From NCBI RefSeq assembly GCF_009834185.1, contig NZ_CP047173.1, positions 4,030,001 through 4,094,000 of the forward strand: 64,000 nt of DNA. Direction: 5' to 3'. Shown piece by piece: positions 1 through 11,005 of the stretch; the stretch's first letter is position 1, and each line of letters starts with the position of its first letter. The position numbers and the translations under genes were made by a program. Source of the DNA: Rathayibacter sp. VKM Ac-2760 (GTDB lineage Bacteria > Actinomycetota > Actinomycetes > Actinomycetales > Microbacteriaceae). The notes under the pieces are model-generated. The model did not search any database. It was given only the letters and a program-made list of their open reading frames with translations, and was not told the DNA's origin.

Positions 1-249
1 TGCGCGGGGTTCTCTCGGGGTCGGGGAGGTCGGAGTCGGTCGGGGAGGGTGTGCTCGTGGCGGTGCCGGTCCTCGGGCTCCACAGATGTAGACGGGTCCA
101 GGGCCGGAAACGTCACGGATCCGCAGTTCGCTCGCATTGCGGCCACCCGATTGGGCGCCGGAGGAGGAGGCTGGTAGGCATTCGGAGCGGCGCCTGCAGA
201 GAACGAGCGCAGGCGCGGAACGACGGTGGAACGGCGGGAGGTGGCGATC

Positions 250-834
250 GTGGAGGCTGCGCTGCCCGAGGACCCCGCGCTGCCCGACGATCCGCTGCTG
301 CACGCCTCCGATGCGACGCTCGCCGCGCGCGCGGTCGACGGCGACATCGCCGCGTTCGAGCAGCTGGCCCGGCGCCACGGCGCGCTGATGCGGGTCTACG
401 CGGCGAAGCTGCTCGGCTCCGAGGCGGAGTCGGACGACGTGGTGCAGGAGGCGTTCCTCACCGGCTGGCGCCGCCTCGGCGACCTCGACAGCCCCGCGCA
501 CGTCCGCAACTGGCTGATGCGGATCGTGTCGCACAAGGCGATCGACCGGATCCGGGTGCGCCGCCGCCACGACGACATCGACGACTGGGACCCGCCCGCT
601 CCCGCCGAGAACTCCCCCGAGCGCATCGTGGAGGCGCGGCTCCAGCTGGACGCCGTCTGGGAGGCACTGGACCGATTGCCCCCCGATCAGCGACGCTGTT
701 GGCTGCTCCGGGAGACCGCCGGCTACAGCTACCAGGAGATCTCCGACGCCCTCGAGCTCCCCGTCTCGACGGTCCGCGGCCTGCTCGCCCGAGCCCGCCG
801 TTTCCTGCTCCACGAACTGGAGGCATGGCGATGA
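250..834 (+). CDS. ECF-family RNA polymerase sigma factor
   Basis: A 194-residue sigma-70-type protein. Region 2 covers about residues 20-95 (the segment with SEAESDDVVQEAFLTGWRRL is typical of region 2.2-2.4) and region 4 about 130-185 (LPPDQRRCWLLRE followed by the helix-turn-helix YQEISDALELPVSTVRGLL). There is no region 1.1 or 3, so it is an extracytoplasmic-function type. The GTG at 250 is chosen because GGGAGGTG lies six bases upstream; GTG at 226 and 241 are alternatives. Its stop overlaps the start of the Asp23-family gene by four bases, so the two are translationally coupled. No classical zinc-binding anti-sigma gene follows, so the downstream proteins may fill that role or be its targets (inference). 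Confidence 0.9.
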   Translation: MEAALPEDPALPDDPLLHASDATLAARAVDGDIAAFEQLARRHGALMRVYAAKLLGSEAESDDVVQEAFLTGWRRLGDLDSPAHVRNWLMRIVSHKAIDRIRVRRRHDDIDDWDPPAPAENSPERIVEARLQLDAVWEALDRLPPDQRRCWLLRETAGYSYQEISDALELPVSTVRGLLARARRFLLHELEAWR

Positions 835-1442
835 TCGACGCAGACGACGCCGTGCCCGAGGGCGACGACGTGCCCGAGGACGACCTCGACGGCCACACGA
901 TGGAGGAGCTGGGCGACTACCTCGACCGCGGACGCACCCCGGTCGATCCGTCGATCGAGGGCTCGGCCGCCTGCCGGCTCGCGCTCGCGAACCTCACCCG
1001 GCTGAACGAGCTGTCGGCGCGGGCGCTGCGCCGCCGCGCCGATGCGGAGCCGGACCGCGACGAGGTCTGGATCGCGGGGCTGCTCGACGCGATCCGCGCC
1101 GAGGTGCGCTCCGGGCGGGACGTGCCGATCCGCCACCCCGACCCGACGCTGCGGCTCGCGCTGACCGAGGCGGCGGTGCGCGGGATGATCCGCCGCGCCG
1201 GCGACACGATGGGCGGCGTGATCATGGGCCGCTGCACGCTCGACGGCGACGTGGCGACGCCGGGCGCCGTGATCCGCGTCGACGTGACCTGCGCGCTGGA
1301 GTTCGGCGTGCCGGTCGCGGGTGCCGCGGACCGGCTGCGCGAGCGGATCCGCTTCGCCCTCGAGCGCCACACCGAGCTCGTCGTCGGCGCGATCGACGTC
1401 ACCGTCGACGACGTGTACCCGGGGAACGAGGACGACGCATGA
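831..1442 (+). CDS. Asp23/Gls24-family envelope stress protein
   Basis: A 203-residue protein. An acidic N-terminus (about residues 1-25) and a helical stretch up to about 100 precede an Asp23/Gls24-like domain at about 105-200, recognisable by the ALTEAAVRGMIRRAGDTMGG segment and the alternating strands RVDVTCALEFG and GAIDVTVDDVY. In Gram-positives, Asp23 proteins act at the membrane in envelope or alkaline stress. ATG 831 is chosen because GGAGG at 819-823 lies seven bases upstream and because it overlaps the sigma-factor stop in ATGA. The N-terminal region does not match an Asp23 domain and could interact with the sigma factor, but this is speculation. Confidence 0.75.
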   Translation: MIDADDAVPEGDDVPEDDLDGHTMEELGDYLDRGRTPVDPSIEGSAACRLALANLTRLNELSARALRRRADAEPDRDEVWIAGLLDAIRAEVRSGRDVPIRHPDPTLRLALTEAAVRGMIRRAGDTMGGVIMGRCTLDGDVATPGAVIRVDVTCALEFGVPVAGAADRLRERIRFALERHTELVVGAIDVTVDDVYPGNEDDA

Positions 1443-1789
1443 CCGACGACACCGCTCTCTCCCAGCGCTTGACCGCGGCGATCCGCGAGCTGGAGGGCGT
1501 CACCGGCGTCTACCCGGCGCAGCCCGTGCTCGAGGCGGCCGCCGACGCGATCGCGGTGAAGCTGGCGCTGCGGCAGCCGGACGTGCTCGTCGACATCGAC
1601 CGCTCGGAGGGCTTCACCACGGTGAGCGCCCACATCGCGGCGACCGCGGCGCTGCCCGCGCCGGAGACGCTCCGCACGGTCGGCGAGGAGCTCCGGCGCC
1701 TGCTCGACGCGGAGCCGTCGGTGTCCGGGCCGCTCGCGGTGAACGTGAAGGTGCGGCTGATCGAGGACTCGGGGCGCGCCGCGGAGTAG
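1439..1789 (+). CDS. Small protein of the sigma/Asp23 operon
   Basis: A 116-residue cytoplasmic-looking protein with no signal peptide or membrane segment. It starts in an ATGA overlap with the Asp23-family gene and is the last gene of the three-gene unit. The pattern of a helix followed by two strands (VLVDIDRSEGFTTVSAHIAA) and then a helix and a strand (LAVNVKVRLIED) loosely resembles a diverged Asp23/Gls24 fold. The function is unknown; a partner of the preceding protein is likely from the coupling. Confidence 0.7.
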   Translation: MTDDTALSQRLTAAIRELEGVTGVYPAQPVLEAAADAIAVKLALRQPDVLVDIDRSEGFTTVSAHIAATAALPAPETLRTVGEELRRLLDAEPSVSGPLAVNVKVRLIEDSGRAAE

Positions 1790-1821
1790 CGGCCGCCTGG
1801 TCTTGCGCGGGTACGCGCGCT

Positions 1822-2619
1822 TCAGCGCCGCCAGGCGGGCCAGTCGGGGTCGTGGCCGGGCCAGATCTCGACGCCGGGCTCCGCCGCGAGGTCGGCGAGG
1901 CGCTCGACGGAGCGCTGGGCCGCGTCCGCGTCGCCGGGGCGCGCGGTCCAGCCGCAGGCGGTGCGCTCGTCGAGGTTGCGGCGCAGGTCCGCGGCGTCGC
2001 AGGCGAGCACGATCGAGCGGTCGGCGAGGTCGATCCGGAACGACTGGTGCCCGGGGGTGTGGCCGCGGGTGTCGAGCGCGGTGACGCCGGGGGCGAGCGC
2101 GGTGTCGCCGTCGAGGAGCAGCACGCGGACGTCGGCGTCGAGGAGGTCGGCGGGGACGACGGTCTCGCGGCGGCCGAGGCCCTCGCCGAGCCACTCCCAC
2201 TCCCGCCGCTGCAGCGCGACCGGGGTGCCGGCCGGGGCGAGGCGGAGACCGCCGGTGTGGTCGAGGTGCAGGTGCGAGAGGGCGACGAGGGCGAGGTCGC
2301 TCCAGTGCAGGCCGGCCGCGGCGATCCCCTCGGCGAGCGCGTCGCCCGGCGGGACGACGGCGGTGTAGCTCTCGTAGTCGTAGTGCGCGGCGCGCTGGGC
2401 GGCGTCGCGGACGCGGTCGAGGTGGAAGCCGCCGTCCACGAGGATCCACGCGCCGCCGAGGTCGATCGCGGCGCCGGTGACGGGCTCGAGGAGGAAGCGG
2501 GCGGGGTCGCCGCCGCGGACCGAGATCGACTCGGCGATCGGCTCGTAGCCGAGCACGAGCGGGACGAGGCGGAGCGGGTGGGAGAGCGGGAGGGCGCCCG
2601 TCCAGTCCTCGACGTTCAT
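1822..2619 (-). CDS. Metallo-beta-lactamase-fold hydrolase (lactonase-like)
   Basis: A 265-residue MBL-fold enzyme. The dinuclear zinc motif H116-L-H118-L-D120-H121 is present, followed by the GHTPGH loop and a later metal-bridging Asp in LACDAAD, so the catalytic site looks intact. Size and motif arrangement match the N-acyl-homoserine-lactonase/AttM-like branch, but the substrate cannot be read from sequence. ATG 2619 is chosen because AGGAGG lies five bases upstream; an in-frame start about 54 bases further up would run through the operator. It is divergent from the cyclase gene and shares with it the ATTGGATCCAAT operator, which suggests the pair acts on one ring-opening route (inference). 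Confidence 0.85.
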   Translation of the reverse strand: MNVEDWTGALPLSHPLRLVPLVLGYEPIAESISVRGGDPARFLLEPVTGAAIDLGGAWILVDGGFHLDRVRDAAQRAAHYDYESYTAVVPPGDALAEGIAAAGLHWSDLALVALSHLHLDHTGGLRLAPAGTPVALQRREWEWLGEGLGRRETVVPADLLDADVRVLLLDGDTALAPGVTALDTRGHTPGHQSFRIDLADRSIVLACDAADLRRNLDERTACGWTARPGDADAAQRSVERLADLAAEPGVEIWPGHDPDWPAWRR

Positions 2620-2641
2620 GCGGTCCTCCTGGGCTGCTCCG

Positions 2642-2658
2642 ATTGGATCCAATATAGT
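2642..2658. promoter_or_regulatory. Divergent promoter with GntR-type palindrome
   Basis: A perfect 12-bp palindrome ATTGGATCCAAT at 2642-2653 lies between the divergent hydrolase and cyclase genes. It abuts TATAGT (2653-2658), a good -10 for the rightward gene, and its complement gives TATATT for the leftward gene. The same palindrome occurs at 27244 upstream of the GntR gene and, with small changes, at 23152 and 55741. Assignment to that GntR protein is inference. Confidence 0.65.
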
Positions 2659-2699
2659 CGTTTGTGAATCCATCTACTTCGCACGAGACGAGGGCTCAC

Positions 2700-3335
2700 A
2701 TGACCGGCGCCATCCCGATCAACATCCCGATCACGACCGAGATGCTCCACTGGGGCCGGCGGCCGACCTACGAGATGGTCGAGCAGATCGTCGACGGCTA
2801 CCCGTCCGACGTCTCGCGCTGGCTGATCGGCGCGCACACCGGCACGCACGTGGACGCGCCGTCGCACTTCGTGCCGGGCGCCGCGACCGTCGACGAGATC
2901 GCGCTGGAGAACGTGGTCGGGCCGGTGCGGGTGCTCGACCTGCGGCACGTGGCGGAGGAGATCACGGACGAGGACCTCGTCGCGGCCGGGGCGGAGGGGG
3001 CGGTGCGGGTGCTCTTCCGGACCCGCAACTCCACCGATGCGCTCACCCGCGCCGAGAAGTCCGAGACCTGGGTCGGCCTCGCACCGAGCGGCGCGCGCTG
3101 GCTGGTCGAGCACGGCGTGCTCTTCGCGGGCCTCGACTACATGACGATGGAGGCGCCCGCGCACACCGAGGAGTGGCCGACCCACGTGATCCTCTGCGGC
3201 GCCGGCGTGGTGATCCTGGAGAACGCGGACCTTTCGCGGGTCGAGCCCGGCGACTACCTGATGGTCTGCCAGCCGGTCGCGTTCGAGGGCCGCGAGGCCG
3301 CGCCCGCCCCGACGGTCCTGCTCCCCCTCCCGTGA
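2700..3335 (+). CDS. Cyclase-family (kynurenine formamidase-like) hydrolase
   Basis: A 211-residue member of the cyclase/kynurenine-formamidase/isatin-hydrolase family. The signature H46-T-G-T-H50-V-D52-A-P carries the metal-binding histidines and aspartate. A further acidic/His pair is in MTMEAPAHTEEWPTH. Known members open amide or lactam rings or hydrolyse N-formyl groups; the substrate here is unknown. ATG 2700 follows GAGGG by about five bases; GTG 2664 is an alternative but lies beside the promoter. It pairs with the divergent MBL-fold hydrolase. Confidence 0.85.
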   Translation: MTGAIPINIPITTEMLHWGRRPTYEMVEQIVDGYPSDVSRWLIGAHTGTHVDAPSHFVPGAATVDEIALENVVGPVRVLDLRHVAEEITDEDLVAAGAEGAVRVLFRTRNSTDALTRAEKSETWVGLAPSGARWLVEHGVLFAGLDYMTMEAPAHTEEWPTHVILCGAGVVILENADLSRVEPGDYLMVCQPVAFEGREAAPAPTVLLPLP

Positions 3336-3339
3336 GCCG

Positions 3340-3410
3340 CCCGCCGCGAGATGCCACTTGTGCGCGCTTTTCACGGCGTGTCGCGTGCACAAGTGGCATC
3401 TCGCGGCGGG
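3340..3410. terminator. 24-bp inverted repeat between convergent genes
   Basis: Two perfectly complementary 24-base arms (3340-3363 and 3387-3410, centred on GATGCCACTTGTGC / GCACAAGTGGCATC) are separated by 23 bases. The element begins four bases after the cyclase stop and ends two bases before the symporter stop, so it fits a bidirectional terminator. There is no T-run, as expected in very GC-rich actinobacteria. The unusually long perfect stem could also mark a dispersed extragenic palindrome. Confidence 0.7.
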
Positions 3411-3412
3411 GA

Positions 3413-4912
3413 TCAGACCGGCTCCAGGACTTCCTGCTGCTCGCGGTCGAGCTCGGTGCGGACGGCGCGCTCGCCGGCCAGCTCTCGGGGGGAGCGCGGG
3501 ACGAGGAGGCCGACGAGCACGAAGGTGCCGAAGCCGATCACCGCGGCGACCAGGGTGGCGTAGCCGTCGAAACCGGCGCCGATCAGGTCGTTCGGGATGT
3601 AGAGGATGTCGTTCGGCACGCCGTAGAGCGTGGGGGTGAGCGCCAGGAAGACCAGGCGGACGACCAGGCCGACGCCCGCGGCGGTGAGCGCGGCCGCGAC
3701 TCCGGGGCGCTTCCAGAAGACGCCGAGCAGGAACGGCGCGGCGAGGCAGGCGAGCATCAGGTCGAAGGCGAGCGTGAGCAGGATGCCGGTCTGGCTGACC
3801 CGGATCGCGAGGAACGAGCCGAGGATCACGATCGGCACCATCGCGACGCGGGTCCAGCGCAGCAACGGATCCGGGCCGGCGCCGGTGTGACGGCGGACCG
3901 AGAGCACGTTGCGCACGACGATCGCCGAGGTGGCGAGGATGGCGCCGGACGCCGTCGAGAACGAGGCGGCGACGACTCCGGAGAGCACGAGGATCGCGAT
4001 GACCGGCGGCGCGTAGTCGTCGAGCAGCGTGAACAGCACCGGTCCGTCGGCGGCCGAGAGGCCCAGGACGGCGGTGGTGCTGAGGGCGACGATCGCGAAG
4101 ATCGAGCCGATCGCCGCGGTGCCGACGGCGGCGGCGTAGCAGGCGCGGCGGGCGACCTCGGGCGACTTGGCGCCGAAGATCCGCTGCATGAAGTCGATCG
4201 CGACGAGGTCGCCGATGCCGAGGGCGACGAGGGTGGCCCAGTTGACGGGGGCGCCCATCGCCGGGTCGGTGAGCTGCTCGAAGTCGAACGGGCCCATGCC
4301 CTCGGGGATCACGATGCCGTAGGCGAGCGCGACCCAGACCAGCAGCGAGATCGCGGCGACGACGGTGATGACGGTCTGGATGGCGGCGGTGTACGCGTCC
4401 GAGAAGAGGCCGCCGGCGATCGTGTAGCTGAGAACGAGCGCGACCGAGAGGATCACGCCCCAGGCGTACGGGATGCCGGCGAAGCGCTCGAGCAGGAAGC
4501 CGCAGGCCACCAGGTTGCCGGCCAGCAGGATCGTGAAGGCGAAGACCATGATCACGGAGGCGACGACCTCGGTGGTGCGGTCGTAGCGCATCCGGAAGAA
4601 GTCGGCGAGGGTGAAGAGCTTCATCGCGTTCATCGGCTTGGCGAGGAAGAGTCCCGTGATCAGGAGGCAGATCGCCAGGCCGATCGCGAGCGAGGCGCCG
4701 GACCAGAAGCCGAACTGCGAGGTGAGGTCGGTGTTGCCGACGGTGGCGTTCGAGTCGACCGCCGCGGCGGTGAGGCTGACCGCGACGAGCGGGATGCCGA
4801 GGCGGCGGCCGGCGACGAGGTAGTTGGCGCTGTCGCCGTCGATCTTGCGGGCGACCGCGATGCCGACGGCGAGGATCACCACGACGGTGATCCCCACTCC
4901 GAGGATGATCAT
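3413..4912 (-). CDS. Sodium:solute symporter (SSS family)
   Basis: A 499-residue integral membrane protein with about 13 predicted hydrophobic helices and the SSS-type N-terminus (an SANYLVAGRRLG motif after helix 1). The family takes up solutes such as urea, proline, pantothenate and sugars with sodium. The substrate is unknown. Its promoter region holds a GTTTCTATC palindrome (4945-4968) whose half recurs in front of the carboxylase operon at 5923-5940, so guanidine, urea or a related compound is a reasonable guess. The gene is convergent with the cyclase and lies downstream of the TetR gene on the same strand, but 195 bases separate them. Confidence 0.85.
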   Translation of the reverse strand: MIILGVGITVVVILAVGIAVARKIDGDSANYLVAGRRLGIPLVAVSLTAAAVDSNATVGNTDLTSQFGFWSGASLAIGLAICLLITGLFLAKPMNAMKLFTLADFFRMRYDRTTEVVASVIMVFAFTILLAGNLVACGFLLERFAGIPYAWGVILSVALVLSYTIAGGLFSDAYTAAIQTVITVVAAISLLVWVALAYGIVIPEGMGPFDFEQLTDPAMGAPVNWATLVALGIGDLVAIDFMQRIFGAKSPEVARRACYAAAVGTAAIGSIFAIVALSTTAVLGLSAADGPVLFTLLDDYAPPVIAILVLSGVVAASFSTASGAILATSAIVVRNVLSVRRHTGAGPDPLLRWTRVAMVPIVILGSFLAIRVSQTGILLTLAFDLMLACLAAPFLLGVFWKRPGVAAALTAAGVGLVVRLVFLALTPTLYGVPNDILYIPNDLIGAGFDGYATLVAAVIGFGTFVLVGLLVPRSPRELAGERAVRTELDREQQEVLEPV

Positions 4913-4944
4913 GCGTGCTCCGAGCTGCTGAGTGGTGCGGCGGG

Positions 4945-4968
4945 GTGTTTCTATCGGTTGATAGACAC
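4945..4968. promoter_or_regulatory. Probable TetR operator before the symporter
   Basis: An imperfect inverted repeat with arms GTGTTTCTATC and GATAGACAC, placed 33 bases upstream of the symporter start. Over 18 bases (4947-4964) it matches the site at 5923-5940 read in reverse, as GTTTCTATCNNTYGAYAG. The TetR gene lies between the two sites, which makes its product the obvious binder (inference). Confidence 0.6.
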
Positions 4969-5056
4969 GGATCCTGCCGCGCGCTCGGGCGCGAAGTTTT
5001 TCGAACGTGCGTCGATCCTGTTAACTCCCGCGCGCATCCCTCTCGGCGAGAACGCG

Positions 5057-5092
5057 AAAGTTGCGGTAGTCGACGCCGACTACCGCAACTTT
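5057..5092. repeat. Dispersed palindrome family A, copy 1
   Basis: Perfect 16-bp arms AAAGTTGCGGTAGTCG and its complement surround a 4-base loop, followed by the family's TGGAGGATGGG tail. It lies just downstream of the TetR stop. Five further copies are at 5801, 25361, 30623, 40837 and 48330. Confidence 0.85.
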
Positions 5093-5107
5093 TGGAGGAT
5101 GGGCGGG

Positions 5108-5758
5108 TCAGACCCGGGCGAGCAGGGCCGGGCCCGCGGCGAGCGCCTCGGTGACGGCGGGGCGCGGGAGGTCCAGGACGCGGAGGGCGGCCAGGGCGAC
5201 GGCCTCGGGCGACGTGCGCGGCTCGGCGGGCTGCCGGCGGCGCTGGAGGATGACGTTCTCGACGAGGGCGAGCACGAGGGAGGCGCCGGTCGCGGGGTCG
5301 GCGGCACCGCAGGCCGCGACGAGGGTGCGGTAGGCGGTCTCGAGCTCGGAGCGGCGGTCGCGGAACTCGGCGAAGCGCTCGTCGCCGAGCTCGGGGAGCA
5401 GGTAGAGCGCGCCGATGTTGTGCTCGCCGGCCGCGAGCAGGCGGGCGTCGGAGACGCAGAGCGCCCAGAGGCGCGCGGCCGGCGGCTCGTCGCGGGTGAG
5501 GAGCACCGCGGCGGCGTCGAGCGAGGGCTGCACGGTGCCGAGCAGCAGCTCGAGCAGCACCGCGTGCTTGCCGCCGAAGTGGTGGTAGAGCGAGGCCTGG
5601 CGGATGCCGGCCGCCGCCGCGATGGCGTGCGTGCTGGTGCCGCCGAAGCCCTCCGTGCAGAACAGCGCCGCACTCGCCGCGAGGATGTCGGCCCGCGTGC
5701 CCAGCCCGGTGAGCGACGCCCCGGAGGCGCGCGGCCGTCCGGGGGGTGCGCTGGCCAT
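5108..5758 (-). CDS. TetR-family transcriptional regulator
   Basis: A 216-residue protein with an N-terminal TetR helix-turn-helix at about residues 20-65 (ILAASAALFCTEGFGGTSTH then IAAAAGIRQASLYHHFGGKH) and a variable helical ligand domain behind it. ATG 5758 begins MASAPPGR; longer in-frame versions would run through palindrome A and the neighbouring promoter. It sits between the symporter and the divergent DUF1989/carboxylase operon, and matching sites at 4947-4964 and 5923-5940 flank it. A role as repressor of nitrogen-compound uptake and breakdown is inferred. Confidence 0.85.
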   Translation of the reverse strand: MASAPPGRPRASGASLTGLGTRADILAASAALFCTEGFGGTSTHAIAAAAGIRQASLYHHFGGKHAVLLELLLGTVQPSLDAAAVLLTRDEPPAARLWALCVSDARLLAAGEHNIGALYLLPELGDERFAEFRDRRSELETAYRTLVAACGAADPATGASLVLALVENVILQRRRQPAEPRTSPEAVALAALRVLDLPRPAVTEALAAGPALLARV

Positions 5759-5800
5759 GCGCTCGACCGTAGCAGCGCCTGGAGCCCTCTCCGCTCCTCG

Positions 5801-5837
5801 GAAGTTGTCGTACTCGGCGGTCGAGTACGACAACTTC
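5801..5837. repeat. Dispersed palindrome family A, diverged copy 2
   Basis: Arms GAAGTTGTCGTACTCG and the exact complement around a 5-base loop. Compared with the other copies, the stem core changes from GCGGTAG to GTCGTAC on one arm, with matching changes on the other, so pairing is preserved. This copy lies in the divergent region between TetR and the carboxylase operon, so the family is not limited to gene ends. Confidence 0.8.
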
Positions 5838-5922
5838 TGGAGAGTGGGGAGGGGTGGGGCGCGCGCGAAACACGATCGCAACGTCGGGGTCACAGCGGCG
5901 ACACGGGGGCGCGGTTGACTTC

Positions 5923-5940
5923 CTGTCGAGTGATAGAAAC
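5923..5940. promoter_or_regulatory. Probable TetR operator before the carboxylase operon
   Basis: CTGTCGAGTGATAGAAAC reads in reverse as GTTTCTATCACTCGACAG, matching the symporter-promoter site over the pattern GTTTCTATCNNTYGAYAG. It lies 15 bases upstream of the first gene's start and just after a TTGACT hexamer (5914-5919), so binding would block transcription or initiation. The regulator assignment is inference. Confidence 0.55.
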
Positions 5941-5955
5941 CTCGGAGGCTGGGCC

Positions 5956-6765
5956 ATGACCACATCGACGACCTCGACCACGGCGGGTGCGCGCGAGCAC
6001 GCCCGCGCCCAGGAGGCGGCGGCGGCGAGCACGCGTCCCGACGCGCCGGACGGCATCGCGGCGGCGGACCTGCGCTGGTCCGAGCGGATCGAGGGCGGCG
6101 GGTACGGCCACCGGGTCCTGGCCCGCGGCACGCACCTCCGCCTGACCGACGTCACGGGTGACGCCTGCGTGTCGCTGCTGGTCTACAACGCGCTGGAGCC
6201 GCACGAGCGGCTGAACGTCGCGGACACCGTCAAGGTGCAGTGGCAGGTCTACGCGGGAGCGGGGCAGCTGCTGCTGAGCGACCAGGGGCGGGTGCTCGCG
6301 AGTGTCGTCGCGGACGACTCCGGGCGGCACGACACGATCTACGGGACGACGGCGCTGGCGCGGAACGTCGAGCGCTACGGCGACGGCGCGCCGCAGGGGC
6401 CCTCGCCCGCCGGGCGCGAGCTGCTGCTGCTCGGCGCGGCCAAGCACGGGCTGGGCCGGCGCGATCTGCCGCCGAGCGTCTCGTACTTCCAGGGGGTGCG
6501 GATCCGCGAGGACGGGAGTCCGGAGTGGCTCGGCGGCGCGGGCCCCGGCCGCTCGGTGACGCTGCGGCTCGAGATGCCGGCGATCGTCCTGCTGGCGAAC
6601 ACCGCGCATCCGCTCGACCCGCGACCGGAGTTCACGGTCGGCCCGGTCGACGTGCACGCCTGGGCCGGCGAGCCGGCGAGCGCCGAGGAGCGCGACGCCA
6701 CTCCGGAGGGCCGCCGCGCCTTCCTGCAGACCGACGAGTACCTGAGCGCGAGGGGCATCGCATGA
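5956..6765 (+). CDS. DUF1989 urea-carboxylase-associated protein 1
   Basis: A 269-residue DUF1989 protein, first gene of the carboxylase operon. It has the family's DVTGDACVSLLVYNALEPHERLN core and the SGRHDTIYG segment. In recent work such pairs were described as the two subunits of carboxyguanidine deiminase, which turns carboxyguanidine into allophanate; older annotation calls them urea amidolyase-associated proteins. ATG 5956 has GGAGG seven bases upstream. The first 40 residues are low-complexity Thr/Ser/Ala. Its stop overlaps the next start by four bases. Confidence 0.85.
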   Translation: MTTSTTSTTAGAREHARAQEAAAASTRPDAPDGIAAADLRWSERIEGGGYGHRVLARGTHLRLTDVTGDACVSLLVYNALEPHERLNVADTVKVQWQVYAGAGQLLLSDQGRVLASVVADDSGRHDTIYGTTALARNVERYGDGAPQGPSPAGRELLLLGAAKHGLGRRDLPPSVSYFQGVRIREDGSPEWLGGAGPGRSVTLRLEMPAIVLLANTAHPLDPRPEFTVGPVDVHAWAGEPASAEERDATPEGRRAFLQTDEYLSARGIA

Positions 6766-7408
6766 GCACGAGCAGCAGCACCACCACCACTGCCTACGGC
6801 ACCGAGACCTTCCGCGAGACGGTCGCCGCCCGCGCCCCCTGGTCGCGGCTCCTGAGGCGCGGCGAGTTCCTCACCATCGTCGACGTCGACGGCAACCAGG
6901 CCGTCGACTTCCTCGCCTACGACGCGGAGGACCGCACCGCCTACTCCGCGGCGGCGACGCTGCAGGCGCAGGAGACGGTGTACCTCGTCACCGGCTCGGT
7001 GCTGCGCGACGCCGAGCACCGCCCGCTGCTGACCGTCGTCGCGACCGACGTCGAGCGCCACGACACCCTCGGCGGCGCCTGCTCGAAGGAGAGCAACGCG
7101 CTCCGCTACGGCTTCCACACCACGGCGCAGCACGCCTGCGCGGAGAACTTCGTCGCCGAGCTCTCGCGGCACGGCATGGGCAAGCGCGACCAGGTCTCGA
7201 ACGTGAACTGGTTCATGAACGTGCCGGTCGATCCGGACGGCGCGCTCGGGATCGTCGACGGGATCTCCTCCCCCGGCCTCAGCGTCACCCTGCGAGCCGA
7301 GCGGGACACCCTCGTCGTCGTCTCGAACTGCCCGCAGATCAACAACCCGTGCAACGGGTTCGACCCCTCGCGGGCCGAGATGATCGTGCACAGCGGAGTG
7401 GGCGCGGC

Positions 7409-7412
<4 letters not shown>
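6762..7412 (+). CDS. DUF1989 urea-carboxylase-associated protein 2
   Basis: A 216-residue DUF1989 protein paralogous to its upstream neighbour, with FLTIVDVDGNQAVDFLAYD near residue 35 and a Cys-containing region (HDTLGGACSKESN and NCPQINNPCNGF). The Cys and His residues are candidates for metal binding or catalysis. It starts in an ATGA overlap and itself overlaps the carboxylase start by four bases, so a 1:1 heteromer with the first DUF1989 protein is likely. The probable role is the second subunit of a carboxyguanidine deiminase. Confidence 0.85.

Positions 7413-11001
<3,589 letters not shown>

Positions 11002-11005
<4 letters not shown>

Noticed and set aside
106..130. GGAAAC and a following GTT as an autoregulated ECF promoter
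   Set aside because: The spacing is about 14 bases, shorter than the usual 16-18, and the -10 match is weak.
5759..5955. A possible guanidine (ykkC-type) riboswitch before the DUF1989 gene
   Set aside because: I found none of the conserved ACGR/GGGACG-type loops; the region holds a family A palindrome and a TetR-like site instead. A covariance search would settle it.
2616..6155. A 1179-codon open frame on the minus strand
   Set aside because: It runs antisense or out of frame across the cyclase, symporter and TetR genes, is very rich in Arg/Pro/Ala, and has no domain. Long chance frames are normal at this G+C content.
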